Counted from the first letter of the stretch, positions 41,349 through 50,407 are shown. The stretch is DNA of 64,000 bases from Bacillota bacterium (GCA_023416585.1 JAEZHM010000134.1:1-64000); one strand, 5' to 3'. Numbers and translations are program-made. The notes: generated from the sequence alone by a model not told the origin.

Positions 41349-42014
41349 ATGCTTCAGATATCCGAGATCGTAGCCAAGACCGAAGCCATGTTTGACCTTT
41401 TCAACAATTACTTCTACAACAATGAGCTCCAGCGCCCGGCTATCACCGTATCTCCGGATGGCGGGCACGGTGCATACGGCTGGTGTAGCGTATACGAAAT
41501 CTGGTCCAGCAAGTCCGAGGCATACCGCGAGATCAATATCTGCGCCGAGTACATCGACCGGCCTATCGGCGAGGTTGCCGCCACCATGCTTCATGAGATG
41601 GCTCACCTGTACGACCTGACACACGGGATCAATGACGTATCGAACAATGGGTATTACCATAACCAGAAGTTCAAAGAAACCGCCGAAGCCCACGGCTTGC
41701 ACATTGAGAAGCACTCTACATATGGCTGGACCATCACCACCCTAACTGAGGAAACAGCAGCCTGGCTCGCTGCACAGCCCGGTATGGAGACCTTCACCGC
41801 CAGCCGCAAGACTCTTATGCAGGTGACCACAAAGAGCGACGAAGATGAGGATGGCGAGGGTGAAACCACCACGACAACCATCAAGGGGGGACGCCTGACA
41901 AGCAAGAACCGGAGCATCAAATATGTCTGCCCTCAGTGCGGCGCCATCATACGGGCTACCAAGAAGGTTAATGTGATATGTGGAGACTGCAACGTAGTTT
42001 TCGAGCAGGAATAA
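41349..42014 (+). CDS. SprT-like zinc metallopeptidase
   Basis: This 221-residue protein contains the zinc motif HEMAH at residues 82-86 (VAATMLHEMAHLYDLTHG), preceded by a SprT-type core (NNELQRPAITVSPDGGHGAY) and followed by a third ligand region. The C-terminal zinc ribbon is YVCPQCGAIIRATKK and VICGDCNVVFEQE. SprT-like proteins cut proteins bound to DNA and are frequent on clostridial conjugative elements and phages. The start follows AAGGAGGAACCCATT. Its GC content is visibly higher than the HXS and Qat genes around it, so it is likely a core gene of the carrier element. A terminator follows. Confidence 0.87.
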   Translation: MLQISEIVAKTEAMFDLFNNYFYNNELQRPAITVSPDGGHGAYGWCSVYEIWSSKSEAYREINICAEYIDRPIGEVAATMLHEMAHLYDLTHGINDVSNNGYYHNQKFKETAEAHGLHIEKHSTYGWTITTLTEETAAWLAAQPGMETFTASRKTLMQVTTKSDEDEDGEGETTTTTIKGGRLTSKNRSIKYVCPQCGAIIRATKKVNVICGDCNVVFEQE

Positions 42015-42030
42015 ACCTAGCTTCTATGCA

Positions 42031-42056
42031 CCAGCCTCCGGGCTGGCTTTTTTGTT
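42031..42056 (+). terminator. Rho-independent terminator after the SprT-like gene
   Basis: CCAGCC and GGCTGG form the stem with the loop TCCG, followed by CTTTTTT. Confidence 0.85.
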
Positions 42057-42095
42057 TACAAATATTTTGATTCTTGGCAAAAGTGGATAAATAGT

Positions 42096-42125
42096 TGCGA
42101 ATGGTGCGGCAATTGTTGTAAAATG
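42096..42125 (+). promoter_or_regulatory. Candidate promoter of the qat operon
   Basis: TTGCGA (42096-42101) and TAAAAT (42120-42125) are 18 bases apart and 75 bases upstream of qatA. It closely resembles the candidate promoter of the HXS operon. Confidence 0.5.
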
Positions 42126-42200
42126 GAAATAGATATAAATTTTTGTTACCTATGGTTAAAACTTTTTGATTCAACTAATGTACTTTAATAGGAGGTTTAT

Positions 42201-44024
42201 ATGTGGAAGGATTCAGAAACTGAACTTGACTATTTAGATTTTGATTACCTAATTTGCATTCTTAATTCAGTCCTTCGAGACGATTCTCTATTGCCATCGA
42301 CAATAGGGTTATATGGCGATTGGGGAAGTGGTAAGTCAAGTTTACTTAGGATGAGCAAAATAGATATTGAAAAGGAAAAAGGAACATGTTGCTTATTTTT
42401 CAACGGTTGGCTTTTTGAGGGATATGAGGATGCAAAAACAGCCATTTTGGGTTCGGTTTTAGATTCAATCAAAGAGCATAGAAAACTAAGTCAAAAAGCA
42501 AAACTTTGCTTTGATGGGCTCATGGCTAGTGTTGATAAGTTCAAAATTGCAATGAAGGGCATTAAATACGGGGCTTCATTCATAATGAGTGGAGTAGACC
42601 CTACTCTATCTACTTTAACTATGGAAAATATTATCGCTAAAGGCTTAGGCTCGATTGGTGATGTAAGTGAAGATCAAATCGATAAAATAAGGCAAGGCAT
42701 AGCTGATGAGCTGGATAATACAAGACTAAGAGAAAATATCCGAGAGTTTCAAAAGGAATTCGAACATCTATTGAAGATGACAAAAATCTCACGGCTAGTT
42801 GTATATATCGATGAGCTAGACAGATGCAGTCCTGATACTATTCTTTACACTCTTGAGGCGATAAGGCTTTTCTTGTTCAAAGGGAATGTTGCCTTCGTTA
42901 TCGGAGCAGATGAGCGACATATCCAGTATGCTGTTAAGCGTAAGTTTTCGGAAATTCAAGGAATTGAATATGATGTCGGCAAAGAATATCTGGAGAAATT
43001 GATTCAATATCCGATTAAGATACCACGATTGGACGCGCGAGAGGTGGAGTACTATATAGCTTGTTTGTTCCTCGAGAAGGCACTAAACAAACAAGATTTT
43101 GAGAAACTAATCGGCTCTATGAGAGGAAAAAAGCAGAAAGAATTTGATACATTTGAACTTGATTATGATTTTGTAGAGGAGATTCTACCAAATCTTCCTG
43201 ACGATAATGCCGTAAAGGAAGGATTAACTGTTGCTAAGCAATTGTCAACTGTATTAGCTGTTGGGCTTTTTGGAAATCCAAGGCAATGTAAACGATTTCT
43301 AAATTCACTAATTATGCGCGAGGAAATGGCAAAAGCAAAGGCCATTACATTAAATCGAGGAATTCTCGCAAAAATCATGATGATGGAACACTTTCGTACA
43401 AATGAATACATAAAACTATCCCAGATTAATGCTGAGGGTGCACTTAAGGAAATGATAATGAAAATAGAATCTCAAGGGCTTGATGGTTCTGATTTTTCAA
43501 AAGATTGGAAAAACGATAAATGGTTATGTGCGTGGATAGAAAATGAACCTCATCTATCGGGGGTTGATTTACGTCCATATTTCTACTTCACACGAGATTC
43601 TCTAACAATACGCTATTCCTCAAACATAAAAAAACTAAGTTCTCAAGCACTTGATGTTTTGAAGAGGCTTACCAGTAAGTCTGAAGCATTAGTAAATGCT
43701 GCAACACAAGAGGTTAAAGCTCTTTCCGATCATGAGGCAAGCGAGGTCCTTAAAGCTGTATTTGCTCAAATGATGAACGAAGATTCAATTGATGGCATTA
43801 ATCTGATGGCATTCGTACGCATTGCAAGTTATAGAGAAAGCCTCATCGGAGAGACGTTATATTTGCTTAAGGGTATACCAAAGTCAAAAATAAGGTTATC
43901 CCATATCGTTAGATTTAAAGAATTTGGTACTTTGTGTAACCAACAACTTGAGATCATGAGATGGCTTAAGTCGCTAAATGTGGATGATGAAAGAATAAAG
44001 CGAGAGATCGATAAGGAGGATTAA
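42201..44024 (+). CDS. qatA: QatA, KAP-family P-loop NTPase of the Qat anti-phage system
   Basis: This is a 607-residue KAP NTPase. Walker A is GDWGSGKSSLLRM at residues 39-51, followed by FNGWLFEGYEDAK, the KAP hallmark, and Walker B RLVVYIDELDRCSPDT near residue 205. AFVIGADERHIQYAV (sensor) and FGNPRQCKRFLNSLI are also typical. QatA is the ATPase subunit of QatABCD, a four-gene anti-phage system described in Gao et al. 2020; the exact mechanism is not established to my knowledge. Start ATG 42201 follows AGGAGGTTTAT. All four genes follow in order. Confidence 0.92.
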   Translation: MWKDSETELDYLDFDYLICILNSVLRDDSLLPSTIGLYGDWGSGKSSLLRMSKIDIEKEKGTCCLFFNGWLFEGYEDAKTAILGSVLDSIKEHRKLSQKAKLCFDGLMASVDKFKIAMKGIKYGASFIMSGVDPTLSTLTMENIIAKGLGSIGDVSEDQIDKIRQGIADELDNTRLRENIREFQKEFEHLLKMTKISRLVVYIDELDRCSPDTILYTLEAIRLFLFKGNVAFVIGADERHIQYAVKRKFSEIQGIEYDVGKEYLEKLIQYPIKIPRLDAREVEYYIACLFLEKALNKQDFEKLIGSMRGKKQKEFDTFELDYDFVEEILPNLPDDNAVKEGLTVAKQLSTVLAVGLFGNPRQCKRFLNSLIMREEMAKAKAITLNRGILAKIMMMEHFRTNEYIKLSQINAEGALKEMIMKIESQGLDGSDFSKDWKNDKWLCAWIENEPHLSGVDLRPYFYFTRDSLTIRYSSNIKKLSSQALDVLKRLTSKSEALVNAATQEVKALSDHEASEVLKAVFAQMMNEDSIDGINLMAFVRIASYRESLIGETLYLLKGIPKSKIRLSHIVRFKEFGTLCNQQLEIMRWLKSLNVDDERIKREIDKED

Positions 44025-44028
44025 CAGT

Positions 44029-44970
44029 ATGGGAACATCAAGTTCGTATGGGGGCCACAAAGACTCCAATCCGCTTTTGCCGCCTGATTATGAGGGTAAT
44101 GAGCCGTCATCCGATAATGATGTACCTGGTAATGAAGGTAGTGGGCCAGCTGACAATAATGATATGCCAAGTAATGATGAGCCAGCACCCAATAGTGATA
44201 CACCGAGTACTGATGGTAATGTACAATCGGATGATACTAATAAGCCCGATAATGTTTCTCCAAGCGTCACTACTACAGATCCAAGGTCATCCAATCCACA
44301 ACATTACACTCCTTGGCAGAATGTAAAGACATCTTTTTCACATTACATATCTGGAAGAACACCCGGTGGAAGTGCTGGTGTTCAACGGGTATTAAGGAAT
44401 TATGGACAAGCCACAGGCAGAACCGCCGGTCTGATGCGGACATCCAGATCAGGTATAAATGTAGGTAATTCCTTTGCTCAATTTATCACTAATAATTATC
44501 CTGAACAAAACTCAATATTCACTAGCATTAATTCGATAATGGAATCTGAGACAGACATAAAAACAGCATTATCAAAAATCGCTGACATCCTTTCTCCTAT
44601 ACCTGAGTTTAAAGAACAGGCTGTAGCTCGTGACGCAATAATAAACACTCTCTGTAGCCTTTATGACTATTTAGAAAAAAACAATTTAGATATAACAAGT
44701 TTAAGGAACCTTGACAATGCGCTACAAGAGCAGCTTCTTACTAAATATATAAGCGAATATATATGGGGTAGAATGATGAATGATTTACAAACATGTTTTG
44801 AAAAGCATGCTGATAACACCAGTCGAGCTTCAGAAGTCGAGAAAGAATTTAAAGAATATATCTATGCAAAGGTATCTGTTGAGGTACACAAAGGCATGGA
44901 AGGTCTGGAAACCGGTGAAAATTTCAACATTGACAAATTGTTCCGCGATTGTTATGAGGGGGTTATGTAA
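44029..44970 (+). CDS. qatB: QatB-like protein of the Qat anti-phage system
   Basis: This 313-residue protein begins MGTSSSYGGHKDSNPLLPP, an opening seen in QatB proteins. Residues 20-90 are low-complexity, rich in Asn, Asp, Pro and Ser (GNEPSSDNDVPGNEGSGPAD), probably disordered. The remainder is helical and ends with ETGENFNIDKLFRDCYEG. No catalytic motif is visible and QatB's role is unknown. The gene starts four bases after qatA and its stop overlaps the qatC start by one base, a typical operon arrangement. Confidence 0.85.
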   Translation: MGTSSSYGGHKDSNPLLPPDYEGNEPSSDNDVPGNEGSGPADNNDMPSNDEPAPNSDTPSTDGNVQSDDTNKPDNVSPSVTTTDPRSSNPQHYTPWQNVKTSFSHYISGRTPGGSAGVQRVLRNYGQATGRTAGLMRTSRSGINVGNSFAQFITNNYPEQNSIFTSINSIMESETDIKTALSKIADILSPIPEFKEQAVARDAIINTLCSLYDYLEKNNLDITSLRNLDNALQEQLLTKYISEYIWGRMMNDLQTCFEKHADNTSRASEVEKEFKEYIYAKVSVEVHKGMEGLETGENFNIDKLFRDCYEGVM

Positions 44971-46259
44971 TGAATAATCAGATTTTATATTGTAGCCTGG
45001 ACGGCTCAATACCTGAACAATATCGTGGATACCAGAAGATAGACTTTTCTGACTCTAATGATTTTCGCTTCACAATTAAGAATCAACTTAAAATCCTTCC
45101 TGGAGATATATCTCCTGCGGCGTCTGATTTGCTATATTTTTCTTTGTTCATATTTGCTGCTGATCGAAAGATACCTAGAGAATTGAGTAATGATGGATGG
45201 TCAAGGGACATTCATCTTATTATACCGGTTTTATGTAAAGAATTATGGGATATGCAGATCCCTCTCGCTACCAAAATTCTTAATTTCCTTAGTGGAGACA
45301 ATTGGACGTTGGAGTTTTATCAGAGGACACCGGTGGAGTTTGAGAAACGTGCTAGAAATTACTTTACCCAGTTAAAAATCAAGGAGAGCCAAATTGATAC
45401 CGTATGTATGTTTTCTGGTGGTTTAGATTCGTTTATTGGTGCCGTTGATTTATTAGCGGAAACGCAAAATGTTTACTTTGTAAGCCATGCAGGTGGTGGT
45501 AAGGGTGTAAAGGTTTATCAGGATATTTTAATTGAAAGCATATCTTCGAAATATAGAATCAACACTGATCATTTTTTTCGATTCTATGCTGCAAAAGTTG
45601 ATGGCATAGAGGATACAACAAGAACTCGATCATTGATGTTCTTTAGTCACGCAATAGCAATTGCGTCCTGTCTGCAAGTTCCCACAAAGTTAATTATACC
45701 GGAAAACGGCCTTATCTCTCTAAACATCCCCCTTACTTATTCAAGGTTGGGTAGTAGTAGCACTCGCACTACGCATCCCCATTTTTTGACGTTGTTCCAA
45801 ACCTTGGTTAAAAATCTTGGAATTGAAATCGCCATATGTAATCCTTATCAATTTAAAACAAAAGGAGAAATGCTAAGAGAGTGTAAAGATCAAGAATATT
45901 TACGTGCGGAACTGGAATTAACAATGTCATGCTCGCATCCAGATGAAGGCAGGCATAGAAAGGAGGCACCTTGCCATTGTGGGATATGTTTTCCTTGCCT
46001 TGTGCGAAGGGCTGCTGTGCTTCGAGCTGGTTATAAAGATAGGAGTGTATATAGAGATTCAGTTTTTTCAAAAACCCCAACGGCACAATTTAATCTCAAC
46101 TGTTACAGAATTGCTATGAATAATCACAATCCAAAGTATTCTTTTCTTAAAATTCAAAACTCCGGTCCAATCGTTACTAATATCGACCAGTATGCAGCAT
46201 TATATAATCGAGGAATGAAAGAACTGGAAGTATTGTTGGAGGCAATTCATGTATTATGA
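44970..46259 (+). CDS. qatC: QatC, QueC-like PP-loop enzyme of the Qat system
   Basis: This 429-residue protein has the PP-loop motif MFSGGLDSFIGAV (from residue 147), the ATP-pyrophosphatase signature shared with QueC, which makes 7-cyano-7-deazaguanine. The C-terminal zinc site reads CSHPDEGRHRKEAPCHCGICFPC, as in QueC. It is longer than QueC (about 220 residues) because of an N-terminal domain of about 145 residues typical of defence-associated QueC-like proteins. It may modify nucleic acid or protein with a deazaguanine-like group; this is inference from the family. It overlaps qatD by 11 bases. Confidence 0.9.
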   Translation: MNNQILYCSLDGSIPEQYRGYQKIDFSDSNDFRFTIKNQLKILPGDISPAASDLLYFSLFIFAADRKIPRELSNDGWSRDIHLIIPVLCKELWDMQIPLATKILNFLSGDNWTLEFYQRTPVEFEKRARNYFTQLKIKESQIDTVCMFSGGLDSFIGAVDLLAETQNVYFVSHAGGGKGVKVYQDILIESISSKYRINTDHFFRFYAAKVDGIEDTTRTRSLMFFSHAIAIASCLQVPTKLIIPENGLISLNIPLTYSRLGSSSTRTTHPHFLTLFQTLVKNLGIEIAICNPYQFKTKGEMLRECKDQEYLRAELELTMSCSHPDEGRHRKEAPCHCGICFPCLVRRAAVLRAGYKDRSVYRDSVFSKTPTAQFNLNCYRIAMNNHNPKYSFLKIQNSGPIVTNIDQYAALYNRGMKELEVLLEAIHVL

Positions 46260-46986
46260 TGTTCATGCCCACCTTGATCTTTATAAAGACCGCATTTCAG
46301 TATTTCAAAGAATTGAACACCAAAGAATAAACATCATATCAATGACGAATTTGCCAGAACTTTACGAAAGGTATAGCAATGAATATAAATCACTAAACTA
46401 CATTCGTTTTGCTTTAGGATTGCATCCCGAGCTTGCATTCGAATATCATAATCAATTGCCTATCTTTTTGTCCTTACTTCCCAATGTGCATTATGTTGGG
46501 GAAGTTGGGCTTGATTATTCTCCAAAGAGAAGCGTTGAAGATAGAAATATTCAAAGGCAAGTGTTTGAAGAAATAATCGATTGCTGTAAAAAACAAGATA
46601 AACCGAAAGTGATAAGTATTCATAGCCGTGCAGCAGCAAATGACGTTATTGATATTGTAGGCAAATATCATGGCCAAATTATCTTGCACTGGTTGTCCGA
46701 TAGAAATTCGAAAATTGATACAGCTATAGAGAATGGTTATTATTTTTCTATTAACGGTGAGATGACACATCATAAGAATGGACAGGCGTTAATTCGAAAA
46801 ATGCCTATCAGTAGAGTTTTGATCGAAAGTGATGCGCCTTTTACGAAAGGTAATGAGACTGCGTATTCAATAGAGCAATTGGATAGGACTATTGTGCAGC
46901 TTGCTGAAATCTTTACAATGCCAATCGAACACATGCATGCAATCCTTAATGACAATTTCAAAAATTGCTTTTATGGTTTCAAATAA
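46249..46986 (+). CDS. qatD: QatD, TatD-like metal-dependent hydrolase of the Qat system
   Basis: This 245-residue protein has the TatD DNase layout: MYYDVHAHLDLY (first His pair), ALGLHPEL, VGEVGLDYS (metal-binding Glu), VISIHSRAA (His), IILHWLSD (His) and VLIESDAPF (Asp). All expected metal ligands appear present. TatD proteins are 3'-5' exonucleases or related hydrolases. The start lies inside the end of qatC. It is the last gene of the operon. Confidence 0.92.
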   Translation: MYYDVHAHLDLYKDRISVFQRIEHQRINIISMTNLPELYERYSNEYKSLNYIRFALGLHPELAFEYHNQLPIFLSLLPNVHYVGEVGLDYSPKRSVEDRNIQRQVFEEIIDCCKKQDKPKVISIHSRAAANDVIDIVGKYHGQIILHWLSDRNSKIDTAIENGYYFSINGEMTHHKNGQALIRKMPISRVLIESDAPFTKGNETAYSIEQLDRTIVQLAEIFTMPIEHMHAILNDNFKNCFYGFK

Positions 46987-47210
46987 TCACATCGTATCAA
47001 TATATGATGTTGACCATTAACGACAATATTGGCGTTTTTGTTTACCTGTGCGGGGGAATTCCCTATAGCATTGTTTATTCACCCGTTGGGTGGCGTTAGC
47101 TGCGATGTTAGATTAGCGCTTTCTTAACAATTGAGCTTGCTTTCCACCCGTGATTGTGTAAGCTGACACTGCTCCAAGAAAGTATTAAGAGACGAAAGGT
47201 AGACGACAAC
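46987..47210 (+). other. Gap with the second copy of the upstream repeat
   Basis: There is no gene here. Bases 47133-47210 match the leader region at 31188-31268 (GAGCTTGCTTTCCACCC and TAAGCTGA), the right-hand partner of the repeat that brackets the HXS and Qat genes. The AT-rich qat sequence gives way to GC-richer sequence at about 47.0-47.1 kb, which suggests the cargo edge. Confidence 0.6.
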
Positions 47211-47744
47211 ATGGAAATGGGTAAGCTTACGGCGAAACTGAGGGACGCGGTTCCGGTATGCCTGCTGGTGGAGGGTAAGGAGATCAAGCGGTACAAGAAT
47301 ATTGAAATCCCGGACGAACTAAAGATGCTTGAGTATCAGGACTTCAAATTCGACGTACCGCTGAATGGTTCTATCACATTCAAGATTATGTTCGAGCCGG
47401 GTGTACTGCCCGAGGAATTCCCGCATACAAGGGAGCGGAGGACGCGTGCGCCCAAAAGCAAGCTGGAGCCTGTGGTAAGCGAAGCGCCCGCCATAGCGCA
47501 GACAGAGGAACTCATCGAGGCAACAGAGGAGACCGCGGCCATCATCGCCCTCCAGGGCGAGCCGGTGGAGAAAATATCAGAATCCCAGGCAGCCGGCGAA
47601 AAAGCAGGCAGCACGATAGAGGCACAGGTCAGCAAAGAAGCCAAGCATGAGGCCCAAGAGGAGCCCACAGCCAAGGTTGCCGCACCCGCCAAGACGCCAG
47701 CAGCAAAGCCCAAGAAGGCGCCCTCAAAGGGTAGCAAGAAGTAA
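47211..47744 (+). CDS. Mobile-element protein with Lys/Ala-rich tail
   Basis: This 177-residue protein starts MEMGKLTAKLRDAVPVCLLV behind GAAAGGTAGACGACAAC. The first 85 residues look folded (KEIKRYKNIEIPDELKMLEY, GSITFKIMFEPGVLPEEFP). The rest is acidic, then rich in Ala, Lys and Pro (AKTPAAKPKKAPSKGSKK), probably disordered and able to bind nucleic acid. Similar small genes occur on clostridial conjugative elements, but the function is unknown. A collapsed copy lies at 31.27 kb. A terminator follows at 47760. Confidence 0.65.
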   Translation: MEMGKLTAKLRDAVPVCLLVEGKEIKRYKNIEIPDELKMLEYQDFKFDVPLNGSITFKIMFEPGVLPEEFPHTRERRTRAPKSKLEPVVSEAPAIAQTEELIEATEETAAIIALQGEPVEKISESQAAGEKAGSTIEAQVSKEAKHEAQEEPTAKVAAPAKTPAAKPKKAPSKGSKK

Positions 47745-47759
47745 ACCCGATACAGTACA

Positions 47760-47788
47760 AAATCCCGGCCACGGTGTCGGGGTTTTAC
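47760..47788 (+). terminator. Rho-independent terminator
   Basis: The stem CCCGGC/GTCGGG with flanking A-T pairs is followed by GTTTT. It lies 16 bases after the stop at 47744. Confidence 0.7.
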
Positions 47789-47934
47789 TGTTTCAGGCGA
47801 CGCATTATAGGCCTGTACCCATGATAACCAAAGGGTCGCAACACTAAATATGCAAGATATAGTACTGTGTTCTTGCAAACCCACAACATTTTGTGCCATG
47901 CGATCTTTTCGCCCTTTTGAAAATGGTTGCAAAA

Positions 47935-48062
47935 TAGTTGTAAAGAAAAGGTCCATTTTCGCCAGTCTTGTACAATATGCATAAAATAATCCTCCAGAAT
48001 TGCCCGATTCCAGCTGGTTTTTGGTCGAGGTGACGGGATTTGAGCCTGCGACCTTTGGGCCC
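47935..48062 (-). repeat. tRNA-Pro 3'-half scar with conserved flank, copy 1
   Basis: Read on the minus strand, 48062-48022 gives GGTCGCAGGCTCAAATCCCG and ends CACCTCGACCA, the T arm, acceptor strand and CCA end of a tRNA-Pro. The 5' half of a tRNA is absent. The bases after the CCA also match the second copy at 56341-56469, including ATGCATATTGTACAAGA and TCTTTACAACT. Such 3' halves are typical attachment-site remnants of elements integrating into tRNA genes. The gap 47789-48543 holds nothing else that I can name. Confidence 0.7.
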
Positions 48063-48468
48063 AGAATCGGAACAAGCGTTCTTATCCGTCCGGTTTTGTC
48101 CGACAGCACCTAGTTTTTCGGGCTTATGTCAGGCCATGTCTGGACATGGAAAGACGTATTCCGTTGCATTTTTGTTGCAGGGTTATGGGGAGCGTGAGTT
48201 CGCAACGGTGCAAGGTAGGTGGGGGCATGCAGAAATTTCGTTGGATTGCTCCATATCATAAACACAAGCCTCCTTTTCAATGGAAGACAGATGTTTAACG
48301 TGTGAACCCTTGACCAGTATTACCTGTTTTATAACAATGTGGTATCCGACAAGAGCCTGCTGCTGGATGTGTACCTTTATCAGGTCGGCCTTGGCATGAT
48401 CCAATATTCCGAAAGCATTGTGTTGGGCATGACCAGGATTCTGATCAGCCATGACTTGAAAATCGTTA

Positions 48469-48492
48469 AAGCCCCGGCATTGCCGGGGTTAT
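48469..48492. terminator. GC-rich hairpin after the ABC permease gene
   Basis: GCCCCGGCA and TGCCGGGGT form a near-perfect stem with almost no loop, with TTATTAG on one side and CTTTAA on the other. It lies 52 bases past the stop of the permease and probably ends that minus-strand operon. Confidence 0.5.
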
Positions 48493-48543
48493 TAGTCATG
48501 ATTTTATTATCGCTGAAAAGGGTTGTTTGTTTTCATGAAACTT

Positions 48544-49401
48544 TTAACCCTTGAGAGCTCCTTCAGCGATGCCCTTAACTATATACTTTTGCATCAGCAT
48601 ATAAAGAACCGTTACTGGAAGCATCGCCATCACCAGCGTGCATAAAAGGGAAGTCCAGTCATTATTGCTGTATTTTCCAAAAAGCATATTGGTAGATAAC
48701 AGGATGGTGTAGGATTTTGAATCTGTCAGTATGAGCAGCGGCAATAAAAAGTCATTCCACATCCACAAAATGTTCAAAATGGCTATGGTGGCTGTGATTG
48801 GGCGCAGCAAAGGAAACACGATCACGAAAAAGAGTCTTGCTTCGCCGCATCCATCAATTTGTGCTGCTTCATCCAACTCCAGCGGAACCGATTTAACAAA
48901 ACCATGATACAGGAACAAAGCCATTGGCACGCCCAAGCCGATATAAATAAAGCCCAAACCGATGGTAGATCCCTGTACTCGCAAATTTGTGGAGATTTTG
49001 ATAAGCGTGATCATGATGGAATGAAATGGAATCAGCATAGACATGACAAAAAGGCCAAAGAGGAAAGTGCTAAGTTTCCCTTTTGTGCGTGACAGCTTGT
49101 ACCCTGCCATTGAGGAAAACAGAATAATGCCACAAAGGCCCGTAGCAACGACAATAACAGTATTAAGGAGACCGCGAAAATAGTTGGTCTTTTGAAACGC
49201 TATCACATAATTCTCTAATTCAAGCTTCGCAGGGATGGAAAGAATGCTGTTCATCATATCCTGCTCGGTTTTCAATGAATTCAAAACGCACATATAGATG
49301 GGGAACAGCGTATACAATGCGCCAATCAAAAGAACGATGAAGATAAAGCTGGAGACGGCATGTCGCTTGCTAAAACGATACAATCTGGCTGCATGATTCA
49401 T
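48544..49401 (-). CDS. Carbohydrate ABC transporter permease (MalG/CUT1 type)
   Basis: This 285-residue inner membrane protein has six helices and the coupling motif ELDEAAQIDGCGEARLFFVI (EAA loop), the docking site for the ATPase. The C-terminus KYIVKGIAEGALKG is the standard CUT1 MalG-type ending. Its start overlaps the preceding permease stop by four bases. No ATPase gene lies in this locus; CUT1 systems of Gram-positive bacteria often share an MsmK/UgpC-type ATPase encoded elsewhere. Confidence 0.93.
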   Translation of the reverse strand: MNHAARLYRFSKRHAVSSFIFIVLLIGALYTLFPIYMCVLNSLKTEQDMMNSILSIPAKLELENYVIAFQKTNYFRGLLNTVIVVATGLCGIILFSSMAGYKLSRTKGKLSTFLFGLFVMSMLIPFHSIMITLIKISTNLRVQGSTIGLGFIYIGLGVPMALFLYHGFVKSVPLELDEAAQIDGCGEARLFFVIVFPLLRPITATIAILNILWMWNDFLLPLLILTDSKSYTILLSTNMLFGKYSNNDWTSLLCTLVMAMLPVTVLYMLMQKYIVKGIAEGALKG

Positions 49402-50288
49402 GCTTCGATCTCCTTCTTCTTCATAACGTACAGTTGAACCAACGTAATGATGAAAACAATCATAAACAGAATAATGGCTTTTGCGCTGGCATAACCGTAT
49501 CGGTTATGCATCTTGTACGCTTCCTCGAAAATGTTCAAGGATATCGCTTGCGTATCCCAGCCCGGCCCGCCCCCGGTCAAAGAGAAAACGATATCAAACA
49601 CTTTTATGGAACTGTTGAGGGTAAGGAATATGCCGATGGTAAGCGCGTGCGTGATCATGGGAAGAGTCACATAGCGAAATGCTTGAAAAGCCGTGGCTCC
49701 GTCGATCACGGCTGATTCTTTCAAATTCTGCGGTACGCTTTGTATCGCGGCGATATAGATCACCATTTGATAGCCGACACCGCCCCAAAGAGAAACGACC
49801 AGGATAGAAATGAACGAATAGTTAGTATCGCCTATCCAGGATTGGTTAAGAAAGCTGAATAAGGGTGTCAGATTTGCCAAGTAAGCCGTGACTTTGGTAA
49901 AAATAAACAGCCACATATACCCAGCAATGATCATGCTGAGGATATTGGGCATGAAGTAAACAGTCCGGAACAAAACCTTGCTTTTCCTTCTTGATTCAAT
50001 GAGAACCGCCAAGAACAAAGCAATTGCATTTTGCAGTATAACGATGCAGACCACATATTTCAGCGTAAACAAAATGGAGTGTTTGAAGTTGGGATCTTCA
50101 AAAATCGCTTCGGCATAATTGGATAACCCAATAAATCTGTAGGTGCGGTTCAAACCGTTCCAGTTTGTAAAACTGTACCAGATGCCGCCGAAGGCGGGAG
50201 CAAGCATAAATGTAAGGTAGAATACGAGCGCAGGCAATACGAACAAAAGCAAGACCATATGCTTTTTGATTTTTTTATTTACCAACAT
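49398..50288 (-). CDS. Carbohydrate ABC transporter permease (MalF/CUT1 type)
   Basis: This protein of about 296 residues has six membrane helices and the EAA loop NLKESAVIDGATAFQAFRYV. The typical opening is VLLLFVLPALVFYLTFMLAP and later GGIWYSFTNWNG. The start at 50288 (MLVNKKIKKH) is preceded by GAAAGAGAG; the frame is open to 50354 through a large stem-loop, which makes earlier starts unlikely. It pairs with the MalG-type permease. Confidence 0.93.
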   Translation of the reverse strand: MLVNKKIKKHMVLLLFVLPALVFYLTFMLAPAFGGIWYSFTNWNGLNRTYRFIGLSNYAEAIFEDPNFKHSILFTLKYVVCIVILQNAIALFLAVLIESRRKSKVLFRTVYFMPNILSMIIAGYMWLFIFTKVTAYLANLTPLFSFLNQSWIGDTNYSFISILVVSLWGGVGYQMVIYIAAIQSVPQNLKESAVIDGATAFQAFRYVTLPMITHALTIGIFLTLNSSIKVFDIVFSLTGGGPGWDTQAISLNIFEEAYKMHNRYGYASAKAIILFMIVFIITLVQLYVMKKKEIEA

Positions 50289-50317
50289 ATGATTCTCTCT
50301 TTCAAATAATAATGTAA

Positions 50318-50407
50318 GCCCTTGACCCAACAGGCGGCGGAGGATCGCTGGCAAAAAGGCGCCTGCTTTACGAAAGCGTTCATCCCCGCGGCCTTTGGGT
50401 CAAGGGC
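50318..50407 (-). promoter_or_regulatory. Large stem-loop between binding-protein and permease genes
   Basis: GCCCTTGACCCAA and its exact complement TTGGGTCAAGGGC, 13 bp, enclose 64 bases, with a further partly paired inner part (AGGCCGCGG / CCGCCGCCT). It lies just after the solute-binding protein stop. Stem-loops here commonly protect the binding-protein mRNA so that it is made in excess over the permeases. Confidence 0.6.

Noticed and set aside
44048..44326. Alternative plus-strand frame in qatB
   Set aside because: It is an out-of-frame reading of the low-complexity N-terminal region; the main frame is coupled to qatA and qatC.
48022..48062. Functional tRNA-Pro gene
   Set aside because: Only the T arm, acceptor strand and CCA are present; the D arm and matching acceptor 5' strand are missing. 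The same is true of 56428-56469.
47336..48109. Minus-strand ORF of 257 codons
   Set aside because: It is the shadow of the Lys/Ala-rich gene on the plus strand, running on through the terminator and tRNA scar.
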